Source: Gemmatimonadota bacterium (lineage in GTDB: Bacteria > Gemmatimonadota > Gemmatimonadetes > Longimicrobiales > Gaopeijiaceae). Taken from it: a stretch of DNA of 38,654 bases. Below the pieces are notes generated by a model, which saw nothing but the letters and a program-made list of their open reading frames with translations, was not told the DNA's origin and ran no database searches. The DNA is taken from contig VGVR01000033.1 in assembly GCA_016873995.1 (NCBI GenBank), positions 1 through 38,654 on the forward strand. Direction: 5' to 3'. Positions 14,794 through 27,300 of the stretch are shown here, piece after piece; positions within the stretch are counted from its first letter, which is position 1, and each line of letters starts with the position of its first letter. The translations under genes were made by a program, and so were the position numbers.

Positions 14794-16643
14794 CTAGACC
14801 ACCCCTGCTCCCCTCAGCACCCTGAGCGCCACCGCCACGTCGCGCCGCGGCGCGCTCACGTGGAAGCCCTGCACGAGCGGCCGCGCCGCGGCGATCGTCT
14901 CGAGCGCGATCTGCATGCCTTCCTCGAGCGCCGCGTTCGTCCCCGACGCCTCCGCCTTCCGCATGCGCTCGACGACGCGCGCGGGCACCGAGATGCCGGG
15001 CATCTCGTTCGCGAAGAACTCCGCGCTGCGCAGCGACTCGAACGGCAGGATGCCGGCGATGACGGGCGTGCGGTGCTTAGACGCCAGCTCCAGGAACGGC
15101 TCCAGGTCCGCCACGTCGAACACCGGCTGCGTGACGGCGAAGTCCGCCCCGGCCTCCAGCTTGTAGCCGAAGCGGGCGAGCTCCAGCGTGCGGTCCTCCG
15201 CGCCCTCGCTCACCTGTACGCCCTGCACGAACCTCGTCGGCGCGCCGATGGGCGTGCTACCCGGGTCGACCCCGCGGTTGAGCCCATGCACGATGTGCGT
15301 GAGCCCGATGGAGTCGATGTCGAAGACCTCGGTCGCATCGGGGTAGGGCCCGAGCGCGGGCGGCTCGCCGCTCACCACGAGCACGTTCCGCAGCCCGAGT
15401 GCCGCGGCGCCGAGCAGCTCGGAGATCATGGTGTGCATGTTCTTGCCACGGCACGTGTAGTGCACGATGGCTTCGATGCCCGCCTCGCGCTCGACCACCG
15501 CGGCAGCCGCGAGCGCGCCCATGCGGATGCGCGCGCGCGCCGTGTCGACCAGCGTGATGACGTCGACGCCGGCGGACGCGAGGATGCGCGCGGGTTCGAC
15601 GACCTCTCTCGGGTCCCACGAGTGTGGCGGACGGATCTCGACGGACGACACGAGCCTGCCACCGGCCAGCTTGGCGCCGAGCTTGGAGCGCTCCGCGAGC
15701 GGCACGGGCGCGACCGCGGCCGACGCCGCGGCGCCGCGAGGCGCCGACGCGTGGGTGCGCGGTCTCGTCACGACCGGCTTTCCGCCCGTCTCGCCGGCCA
15801 CCGCGCGCAGCGCCCGCACGTGCGCAGGCGTGGTGCCGCAACACCCGCCGAGGAAGCGCACGCCGAGCTGGACCATGCGGCGCGCGTACTCGGCCAGGTA
15901 CTCGGGGCTCGCCATGTAGATCTGCCGGTCGCGCACGGTGCGCGGCACGCCGGCGTTCGGCTGTGCCGACAGGGGCACGGTCGCGGCGTCCACCATGTCC
16001 TCGAGCGCATCGAGCATCACGGCGGGGCCCACCGAGCAGTTGAGCCCGATCACGTCGGCGCCCATCGCGGACAGCGCGCGTGCGATGTGCGCCGCGTCGG
16101 TACCGTACGCTGTCCTGCCGTCGGGCCCGACGGTCATCTGCGCGACTACCGGCAGATCGGACTCCGCCCGCACCGCATGGTAGGCGCACTCGATCTCGGC
16201 GAAGTCGGCGAACGTTTCCAGCACGAACCCTTCGACGCCGCCCGCGAGCAGGCCGACTACCTGGCTGCGGAAGTGCGCGGTGGCCTCGTCGCGCGAGGTG
16301 GGTCCGAACGGCTCGATGCGGATGCCGAGCGGGCCGATCGCGCCCGCGACACACGCCCGTCCCCCCACCGCCTCGCGGGCGAGCCGCGCCGCGGCCGTGT
16401 TGATCTCCTCGGTGCGCTCGGCGAGCCCGTAGGCGGACAGCTTCACGGGGTTCGCGCCGAACGTGTTCGTCTCCACGATCTCCGCGCCGGCGTCCACGTA
16501 GTCGCGGTGGATCGCCTTCACGAGGTCGGGGCGGCTGAGGTTCACCTCGTCGTAGCAGACGTTCACGAAGACGCCGCGGCCGTAGAGCTCCGTGCCCATG
16601 GCGCCATCGAAGACGTGCACCTTCCCGTCGTCGATGAGGCGTC

Positions 16644-16647
<4 letters not shown>
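14794..16647 (-). CDS. Bifunctional homocysteine S-methyltransferase / methylenetetrahydrofolate reductase (YitJ-like)
   Basis: This 617-residue fusion has an N-terminal homocysteine methyltransferase domain (about 1-300), recognised by [16 protein letters not shown] and zinc ligands C204 (GLNCSVG), C269 and C270 (GGCCGTT). The C-terminal domain (about 325-617) is a canonical [32 protein letters not shown], and [19 protein letters not shown]. It would supply and possibly use methyl groups for methionine synthesis. The ATG overlaps the metH stop (ATGA), so it is the second gene of the operon. This placement suggests that the MTHFR half feeds methyl-THF to MetH. The N-terminal half may remethylate homocysteine from another donor. 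Confidence 0.9.
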
Positions 16648-20432
<3,785 letters not shown>

Positions 20433-20458
20433 ACGTACCCCCCAACAAGAAGGCCCAA

Positions 20459-20476
20459 TCACGCAGGTATGCGTGA
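20459..20476 (-). promoter_or_regulatory. Hairpin between riboswitch and metH ribosome binding site
   Basis: TCACGCA and TGCGTGA form a perfect 7-base stem with a 4-base loop, located between the aptamer and the metH ribosome binding site. It could be part of the expression platform or a simple spacer. No U-run follows, so intrinsic termination is unlikely. Confidence 0.4.
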
Positions 20477-20486
20477 CGGGGCTCGT

Positions 20487-20570
20487 GGCTTTTTAGCTCG
20501 TTCGCCGGGGCGCCGCCATGAAGCCGGGACGACGCACCGAGCGGGCCGCAATACGCCTCAAATCGCCCCG
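20487..20570 (-). promoter_or_regulatory. SAM-II-type riboswitch upstream of metH, enlarged-loop form
   Basis: Read on the minus strand, the leader contains GATTTGAGGCGTATTGC (20564-20548) and GCTAAAAAGCC (20497-20487). These match the two conserved blocks of the SAM-II (metA) aptamer, which has GAUUU..CCGUAUUGC and GCUAAAAAGG. P1 is formed by CGGGGCG (20570-20564) and CGCCCCG (20512-20506), seven pairs placed directly around the core. GGC in the loop and GCC at the 3' end replace the classical CC/GG pairing, a compensatory change. About 35 extra bases lie between GUAUUGC and the 3' strand of P1, longer than in the classical form. Its place in front of metH fits SAM feedback. The switching mechanism is unknown. 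Confidence 0.85.
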
Positions 20571-20677
20571 TTCAGTTGTGGTTCGAAGGTAGCACGCGGC
20601 TCGGGGGCGGCCAACCCTGACGAGCGGTCTCGAACGCCCAGCCCTCGGAGGCCGCCGCCGCGCCGCGTGCGCTGCCC

Positions 20678-20707
20678 TTGGACCCCGCTAGCGCGCCGCG
20701 TTAGCCT
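20678..20707 (+). promoter_or_regulatory. Promoter of the DapF-like gene, probably leaderless
   Basis: TTGGAC (20678-20683) and TAGCCT (20702-20707) are separated by 18 bases. Six bases then separate the -10 from the ATG at 20714, so transcription should start at the first codon. No ribosome binding site is seen. Geometry and -10 sequence match the pepP promoter. Confidence 0.5.
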
Positions 20708-20713
20708 CCCCGC

Positions 20714-21658
20714 ATGAGCCGCTGGCCCCCGCCGCCCCACCTCGCCGCCGCCTTCTACAAGGCGCACGGCCTGGGCAACGACTACCTGGTGTTCGAGGAG
20801 GCGCCGTCCTCGGATCGCGGGTGGACTGCGACGCCCGGCGCGGTCCAACGGGTCTGCGCCCCGCACGAGGGGGTCGGATCCGACGGCATCGTCGCTCTGC
20901 TCGCCGACCGCAGCGGCGGCGTCTTTCGCCTGCGCATGTTCAACCCCGACGGGAGCGAGTTCGAGCGGAGCGGCAACGGGCTGCGCGTGCTCGCGTCGTA
21001 CCTCGAGTCGAAGGGGCTGGTGGGCACGGGTGAGGACGCGTGGTTCGACGTCGAGGTGGGCGGAAGCCGGGTGCGCATGTGCGTGCACGGAAACGCCCAA
21101 GGCGTCTACGACATCTCGGTGGAGATGGGCCGCGCGCGCGTCGGACCAGAGGCGGTCGAGCTGCGCCCCGGCGCGCTCGACGCGCGCGGTCGACTCGCGG
21201 GCCCGGGCGGCGAACCGCTGCACGTCGTCCCCGTTTCGGTAGGCAACCCGCACCTGGTCGTGCTCGTCGACACGCCGACGACCGAGCTGCTGGCGGAGAT
21301 CGGTCCGTTCCTGGTCGCCCACCCGGCGTTGGCGCACGGCGCCAACGTGCAGCTCGCGCGCGTCGCGAGCGCGGGCACGACGAGCGCGGGCACGACGCGG
21401 GCCGCCAACGCGTGCGACGCCCTCATCTGGGAGCGCGGCGTCGGGCCCACGTCGGCGTCCGGCACGAGCGCGTGCGCCGTCGCGGTGGCGCTGGTCAGTC
21501 AGGGGCGCTTGCCGCCGGGCGAGGTCACGGTGCGCATGCCGGGCGGCGCCATGTCCGTCACCGTCGACGCGCGCCTCGAGGTGGTGCTGCGCGGGCCGGT
21601 GGAGGGGGTGTGCACGGGGGTCCTGTCCGGGCGGCTGCTCGCCCGATCCGGGCCGTAG
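20714..21658 (+). CDS. DapF-family epimerase-like protein with both catalytic cysteines replaced by serine
   Basis: The 314-residue protein aligns along its length with diaminopimelate epimerase: KAHGLGNDYLVF at the N-terminus, GSDGIV, MFNPDGSEFERSGNGLRV, VGNPHLVVLVD, IWERGVG and TSASGTSACAVAVAL. DapF uses two cysteines, in the C-GNG and A-C-GSG motifs, as general acid and base. Here both are serine: S86 in SGNGLR and S249 in SASGTSACA. The Glu-Arg pair (E240, R241) and the Asn/Gly binding loops are kept. It may be a very slow or changed-specificity epimerase or isomerase, or a binding protein. If it is the only dapF in the genome, it challenges the two-cysteine rule. A 5-residue SAGTT tandem repeat lies at about 219-228. 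Confidence 0.85.
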   Translation: MSRWPPPPHLAAAFYKAHGLGNDYLVFEEAPSSDRGWTATPGAVQRVCAPHEGVGSDGIVALLADRSGGVFRLRMFNPDGSEFERSGNGLRVLASYLESKGLVGTGEDAWFDVEVGGSRVRMCVHGNAQGVYDISVEMGRARVGPEAVELRPGALDARGRLAGPGGEPLHVVPVSVGNPHLVVLVDTPTTELLAEIGPFLVAHPALAHGANVQLARVASAGTTSAGTTRAANACDALIWERGVGPTSASGTSACAVAVALVSQGRLPPGEVTVRMPGGAMSVTVDARLEVVLRGPVEGVCTGVLSGRLLARSGP

Positions 21659-21712
21659 GATTGCGGCCTGAACGACGGGCGTATACCCGACGCCGCGTAC
21701 ATGCTGCGAGGG

Positions 21713-21737
21713 GCCCGGCGGCCCAAGAGCTCCGGGC
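21713..21737. terminator. Possible terminator hairpin between dapF-like and lptG
   Basis: GCCCGG (21713-21718) and CCGGGC (21732-21737) form a 6-base stem with a 13-base loop, followed on the plus strand by a C-run rather than a T-run. It lies between convergent genes. Weak candidate. Confidence 0.3.
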
Positions 21738-21747
21738 GACCCCCCCT

Positions 21748-22815
21748 CTACGTCCTCACGCGCGCCAGCAGCAGGATGGACGCGCCGAAGAAGAGCACGT
21801 TCGGCAGCCACGCGGCCGACCACGGGGAGATGGCTCCCGCTTCCCCCAGCGCGCCCGCGAACTTGAGCATCATCGTGAAGACGATCACGGTGACGAGTGA
21901 CAGCGCGATGCCGGAGGCGGTGCCACCGCGCTTGTTGCTCGTCGCCAGGGGCGCGCCGAAGAGGATGATGATGAGCGTCGCCACCGGCACCGACAGCAGT
22001 TGCCCTCGGCGTACCAGCCACTCGGTCGCGTCGCCTCCGGTGCGCTCGAGGATGGCGGCCAGCCGGGCGATCTCGTTGTAGGTCATCTCTTCCGGCTCGC
22101 GCGGGACCTCGAGCAGCTCCTCGGGGCGCTCGACCATGGAGGGCATGAGCATGCGGGCGAACTGCACGTCGCGCTCCGTGCTATCGGGCGCGAGGGTGCG
22201 CATATGGCCGGCGTTGAGCGTCCACCCCTCGCCTTCGGCCCAGGTGGCGGACTCCGCCGCGATGTGCAGGGCGGGCTCGTCGGCCGACGGCGGACGCTCG
22301 AGCACGACGCCCGTCATGCGGCCGTCCGAGGCGGTCAGCCGGGCCACCTGCCAGCTGAGGCCGGTCTCGGAGCGGTAGACGAAGTCGGAGCGCCAGGTGC
22401 GCGCGGGCCCTTCTGCTCGTTGGATCTGCGCCGCGATGCGATTCCCGCGCGGCACGATCCCGCTGAGCGCGAGCGCCGCGACCGTGAGCACGACGCCCAG
22501 CACGACCAACGGCGCCACCAGTCGGTGGAAAGAGATCCCGCCTGCCTTGGCCGCCACCACCTCGTGGTGGCGCGTCATCGAGTGGATGGTGAAGACGGTC
22601 GCGACCAGTGCGGCGATGGGGAACGCGTACTGGAAGTACTCGGGGAGCTTGTAGAGGTAGGAGAGCCCGATGTCCGCCCTACTCAACCCACGATCGAGGT
22701 ACTGGTCGGAGCGCTCGGTGAAGTCGCCCAGAATGAAGAGCGGCGGCACGGCGAGCATGACGACCACGAAGAGCTTGAGGAAGCTCCACACCACCAGACG
22801 GTCCAGCGTCTTCAT
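21748..22815 (-). CDS. lptG: LPS export ABC transporter permease LptG
   Basis: The 355-residue YjgP/YjgQ-family protein has three N-terminal transmembrane helices, including LFVVVMLAVPPLFILGDFTE and the YAFPIAALVATVFTIHSM segment. A periplasmic beta-jellyroll region follows (about 125-255), then three C-terminal helices, ending LFFGASILLLARVRT. With LptF and the LptB ATPase it extracts lipopolysaccharide from the inner membrane and passes it to the periplasmic bridge. Its ATG overlaps the stop of the upstream family member as ATGA. The longer open frame to 23301 runs through lptF and is not used. LptG rather than LptF is chosen by gene order and the short periplasmic domain. Confidence 0.88.
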   Translation of the reverse strand: MKTLDRLVVWSFLKLFVVVMLAVPPLFILGDFTERSDQYLDRGLSRADIGLSYLYKLPEYFQYAFPIAALVATVFTIHSMTRHHEVVAAKAGGISFHRLVAPLVVLGVVLTVAALALSGIVPRGNRIAAQIQRAEGPARTWRSDFVYRSETGLSWQVARLTASDGRMTGVVLERPPSADEPALHIAAESATWAEGEGWTLNAGHMRTLAPDSTERDVQFARMLMPSMVERPEELLEVPREPEEMTYNEIARLAAILERTGGDATEWLVRRGQLLSVPVATLIIILFGAPLATSNKRGGTASGIALSLVTVIVFTMMLKFAGALGEAGAISPWSAAWLPNVLFFGASILLLARVRT

Positions 22816-24245
22816 CGCGTGACCTCCGCAGGCCGGGCCGGCTTCCGCCGGAGCTTGTCCAGGAAGGACTGCCAGAGCTCGCCCATCCCGCTCCCGCGCG
22901 TGTTCCCGTGCGAGCGTGCCATACGCGCCGCCAAGATGATGCCGGCCGTGAGAAAGACCGCATTGCTCATCCACATGGCGACTGCCGGGTCCACGCGACG
23001 GCGGTCCGCCATGTTCTCGCCCGCGATCAGCCCGACCCAGTAGACCGAGAAGATCAGCGTCGAAGCCGCGACCACCAGGCCCACGCCGCCGCGCGGGAAG
23101 CGCAGGGCCAGCGAGGGCCCGATGAGCGCGAACACGATGCACGCGAACGCAATGGCCAGCTTCTTGTGGATCTCCACGTCGAAGCGGTTGACGGTCTGTT
23201 GGAGTGCGACTCCGCGCGCGGCGCGGGAGCGTGCCTCCGAGGACACGTCGAGGGTCATGGCGTCCGAGGTTCCCGGCGGAGGCAGGCTGCGCCCTCGCCA
23301 CCCCGCGAGCTCCTCGGCGCTCGCCACGTCACCCGAGTCGGCTGCGGACCCGCCGAGTGCCGTGCGCACTGTCCGCAGCGCGTGCGCCCGCGCCTCGTTC
23401 CGCAGGCTATCCAGCTCCACCTCCCGCTGGCGGGCGTTCTCGGAGAGCTGCGCGATGTTCATCTCACGGTCGGAGCGGTCGGACCCGCCCAGGTTGCGCG
23501 TGAGCTCGTTGCCGACACCCCGCAGAGGCACGATCTGACTCTCGAAGTAGAGACGCTGGAAGCCCCCCACGCGATCGGACTGCGACTCGTGCACGACGCC
23601 GTCGTAGAGCGTCAGGTAGAGATCCGTGCGCTCCGCGTTGAACGCCATCTCGCCGCGCGCCGCGTACGTGGTGCGGTTCCGCATGGGGTCGTTCGCGTCA
23701 TAGATCGCCACGTTGACGAGCGTGGCCGACTCGTGATCGATGCGGTCCGCCGTCAGATGATAGAGGTCGCTGCCGCCGCCCGGACGCAGCTCGTTGACGA
23801 CCTGCTCCCTCAGCTCGAGGGTCGGGCTCTTGCGACCGATATCGAGGATGAGGTTCTTTAGCGCGTGGTTCGAGTCGGGGAGCACCTTGTCGTTGAAGTA
23901 GTACATGACCACGGCGGCCAGGACTCCCATGGTCACGACCGGGATCATCATTTGGCGGGGCCGAACGCCTCCGGACGCCAGGGCCGTGACCTCGTTCGAG
24001 GCCGCCAGCTCGTTGAAGGCATAGAGCACGGAGACCAGCACGGCCATCGGCAGCGCGAGCGCTATGACGTGCGGTAGCGAGAGGATCAGGAACTCGACGA
24101 TCACCGTCCAGGGCAGTCCTTTGCCCACCAGGTCGCCCACTCGTTGGGAGAGCGAGTTCAAGAAGATGACCGCGGTGATCGCAGAGAGCGCGAACAGGAA
24201 CGGGCCCAGGTGGACCCTGATCAAGTACTTGGTGAGCACGCTCAT
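22812..24245 (-). CDS. lptF: LPS export ABC transporter permease LptF
   Basis: This 477-residue YjgP/YjgQ-family permease begins MSVLTKYLIRVHLGPFLFAL. Three helices lie in the first 125 residues, with the conserved ELAASNEVTALASGGVRP stretch that contacts the LptB ATPase. A periplasmic domain of about 230 residues follows, with an inserted charged, helical segment (ARQREVELDSLRNEARAH and onward), then C-terminal helices ending in ILAARMARSHG. The periplasmic part is longer than in the enterobacterial protein (about 366 residues overall). It is the first gene of the lptF-lptG operon, divergent from sprA. LptB, LptC, LptA and LptD are not in the window. Confidence 0.88.
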   Translation of the reverse strand: MSVLTKYLIRVHLGPFLFALSAITAVIFLNSLSQRVGDLVGKGLPWTVIVEFLILSLPHVIALALPMAVLVSVLYAFNELAASNEVTALASGGVRPRQMMIPVVTMGVLAAVVMYYFNDKVLPDSNHALKNLILDIGRKSPTLELREQVVNELRPGGGSDLYHLTADRIDHESATLVNVAIYDANDPMRNRTTYAARGEMAFNAERTDLYLTLYDGVVHESQSDRVGGFQRLYFESQIVPLRGVGNELTRNLGGSDRSDREMNIAQLSENARQREVELDSLRNEARAHALRTVRTALGGSAADSGDVASAEELAGWRGRSLPPPGTSDAMTLDVSSEARSRAARGVALQQTVNRFDVEIHKKLAIAFACIVFALIGPSLALRFPRGGVGLVVAASTLIFSVYWVGLIAGENMADRRRVDPAVAMWMSNAVFLTAGIILAARMARSHGNTRGSGMGELWQSFLDKLRRKPARPAEVTR

Positions 24246-24298
24246 GCGCTTCCCTGCGTCCGTGGAGTCGCGTCGGTGGTCGGCGGACGGGTCTTCCG

Positions 24299-24304
24299 TA
24301 CACT
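24299..24304 (+). promoter_or_regulatory. Possible -10 element (TACACT) for the sprA-like gene
   Basis: TACACT lies 37 bases before the sprA-like ATG, which has an AGGGAA ribosome binding site eight bases upstream. The -35 region is poor (GTGGTC at the right distance). The 96 bases between the two divergent genes must also hold the lptF promoter. Confidence 0.3.
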
Positions 24305-24341
24305 AGCCCCGGGCGGCCGGTTCGCCACCTAGGGAATAAGA

Positions 24342-27300
24342 ATGCCCCACCGCCCGCACCTGTATTTGATGATAGCGCTGCACGCGTTCCTCGTCGCAGG
24401 TGGGCGTGTGGAGGCCCAGCAGCCTGGGCAGCAGCCCGACTCCACGGCCGGGCGGTTCATCACCGACTACGCCAACCTCGGCCTCCAAGTGCGGAGCCGG
24501 ATGGAGCTCGGGGGCGCGTGGGCCCGATTCCGCCCCTGCGACGACCAGTTCAGCGTCACCTGCAACCCGGGCCGCCTGCCGCAGCTCAGCCCCGAGGTGC
24601 TCTTCGGCGTGCGCATGGACGGCACCATCGCCGATCGCTTGCACATCGACGTGGACTTCGACCAGGCGCGCGAGTTCGGCGCGGCGAACCGCATCAACAT
24701 CTTCTATCAAGGAGAGGAGGGTGATGCGCTGCGTCGCCTCGAGGTCGGCGACGTGACGTTCAACTTGCCGCGCTCGCGCTTCCTCACCGAGGGGATTCCG
24801 ACCGGCAATTTCGGCTTCCAGGCCGAGGGTCGCATCGGCGCCATCGACGTGCAGACGGTGTGGGCGCAGCAGCGCGGCGACCTGAACTCGCGCGTCTTCC
24901 AGCTCTCCGGCGTCGGCGACCAGCGCGGGTTCGTCCAGCAGGACTCGATCGTGCTCGACGATGCCGACTACGTGCGCGGGCAGTTCTTCTTCCTCGTCGA
25001 TCCGGCGGAGCTGGACCGCTACCCGCACGTGGATGCGCTCGAGCTCGATCCCGCGTCCGCGCCGCCCTGGGAGTCTCCAGGAGATCAGCCGATCCAGCTC
25101 TACCGCCTGGAGGACGACCCGGCGTATCAGCAGCAGGTGTCGGGCTTCATCCAGGCAGATGCCGAAGCGGGCACTGGGGCCGGCCAGGTGGTGGAGTCGG
25201 GGTGGTTCCGCTACCTGCAGGAGGGAGTCGACTACTTCGTGCACCCGAGTGGTCTGTGGGTGGCGCTCCGCTCGCCGCTCGCGCGCGAGGAGATGCTCGC
25301 GGTCACGTTCATCACCGCGGCGGGCGACACGGTCGGCGACTACAACCCCGAGCGCATCCACAACGCGGGCGGGCGTCCGCGGCTCCGCTTGTTGAAGGCG
25401 TCGGGCGCGAACCATCAGCCCGGCCGGCCGACGTGGGACTTCGAGATGCACCAGGTCTACCGCGTCTCCGGATCCACGGACGTCGAGCCCGCCTCGGTCG
25501 CGCTCACGGTCTCGTTGGGCGAGCTGTCCGCCGGCAGGACCTTCAAGCGAGGCCCGACCGGAGAGGACATCACGTTCCTCCGGCTCTTCGGCCTGGACGA
25601 GGAGGCACCGACCGACGCGCTCGACGCGTCGTTCCTGTACCGTCCGGCCACCGAGCTCTTCGGGGCGGACTCGCCGGTGCAGGGGGCGTTCATCGTCTTT
25701 CCCACGCTGCGCCCGTTCGCCGAGCCGCCACCCTTGCCGTCCCTGGGGCTCTCGGCGGCGGAGGTGGCACAGCTCCTCGGCGATGACGCGAACCCGCGCG
25801 TCTACTTCGAGGAGGACCCCTTCGAGCGCGACAACGCGGGGCGCTTCCGCCTCACGCTGGGATACCGACTGCTCGCCGAAGGGGTGATCTCCTCGTTCTC
25901 GCTGGGCGCGTTCGGTATTCGGGACGGCAGCGAGCGGATCTCGCTCGGGGACCGTCCGCTCATGCGTGGCGTCGACTACGAGATCGACTACGACGTGGGT
26001 CAGGTTCGCCTGCTCGAGCCGGAGCTGCTCTTCGCTTCGGCGCCCAACGCCCCCGTGCGGGCGACCTGGGAGCAGCGCTCCCTCTTCCAGGTCTCGCCGA
26101 CCCAGGTCGTCGGGCTACGCACGCACGCGGATCTCGGCGGTAGAGGCGGAATCGATCTCTTGGGTCTCTATCGATCGGAGCGGTCGGTGGTGCCGCGTCC
26201 GGTGCTGGGTACCGAGCCGGGCGCCGCCCTGCTCTCCGGCCTGTCGGGCTCGTACCGCGCAGACGTGAACTCCCTGTCGGGCCTGCTCGCCGCGCTCCCC
26301 GGGCTCCGCGTCGAAGAGTCCAGCACGCTCTCCGTCAGCGGTGAGCTGGCCGGCTCGGTCTCCAACCCCAACACGAGAGACCGCGCGTTCGTGGACGACT
26401 TCGACGTCGCCTCGCAGCTGCCGGTCTCGCTCCTCTCCACCGACTGGCAGCTCGGTAGCGCGCCTACAGTGCGCGACGGCGCCGAGGGCGTGTTGCCACC
26501 CGTGCTCGATGTCGGCTCCTCGGCTCGACTCGCGTGGCAGCACACCTGGATCGAGGAGTCGGTCACGGGTGACAGCATCGGCGTGCACGAAGGCTTCTTC
26601 CCGCGGCTCGACATCGATCCGCAGATCCGCGTGGCCGGCTCGGAGGTCAGGGAGCCTGGACTGCGCCTGACGCTGGGTGCACCCCGCACGGGCGGAGGCC
26701 CCGGCTGGCGCTCGCTGACCACGACGCTCGCGTCGAACGGACTCGACCTCACCAAGACCGAGTTCCTCGAGTTCTACGTGCGCGCGGGCGCGGCGACGAA
26801 CCTGGTCGTGGACTTGGGCACCGTGAGCGAGGACGCCTTCTTCACGGACTCGCTCGGCAACGTGAACGGCGGACGCATCGACGGGCGCTCCTGGGGGCTC
26901 GGTCTACTCGACCAGGAAGCCGACCCCCGCCTGGGTCAGATCTGGAGCGACGCCACGGACGCGCTCGGTGTGTGGCGGGAGAACTGCGTGGCGGAGCGGG
27001 GTCAGATTCATCGGGTGGGGGACCCTCGCGCCAACTGCACCCGCCAGAACGGCCGACCTGACAGCGAGGACCTCGATGCGGACGGCATCCTCGACGTCGG
27101 CGAGCGCCACCTGCGTTGGGTGCTGACGCTGGACGGCACCTCGCCGTACGTCGAGCGCACGGCCGCCGAGACCGGCACGGGCTTCCAGCTCGTCCGCGTG
27201 CCCATCCGGGGGGCGGCCACGTTCGTCGGGGGCGTGCTGGGCGAGGCGGACCTGCGTGCCATTCGTCACCTCCGCGTCACGGCCACGGGATCCGCAGGTA

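Noticed and set aside
24303-25451. 382-codon minus-strand frame over the start of the sprA-like gene
   Set aside because: It has no recognisable domain and covers strongly conserved sprA segments and the divergent promoter; it is a shadow frame.
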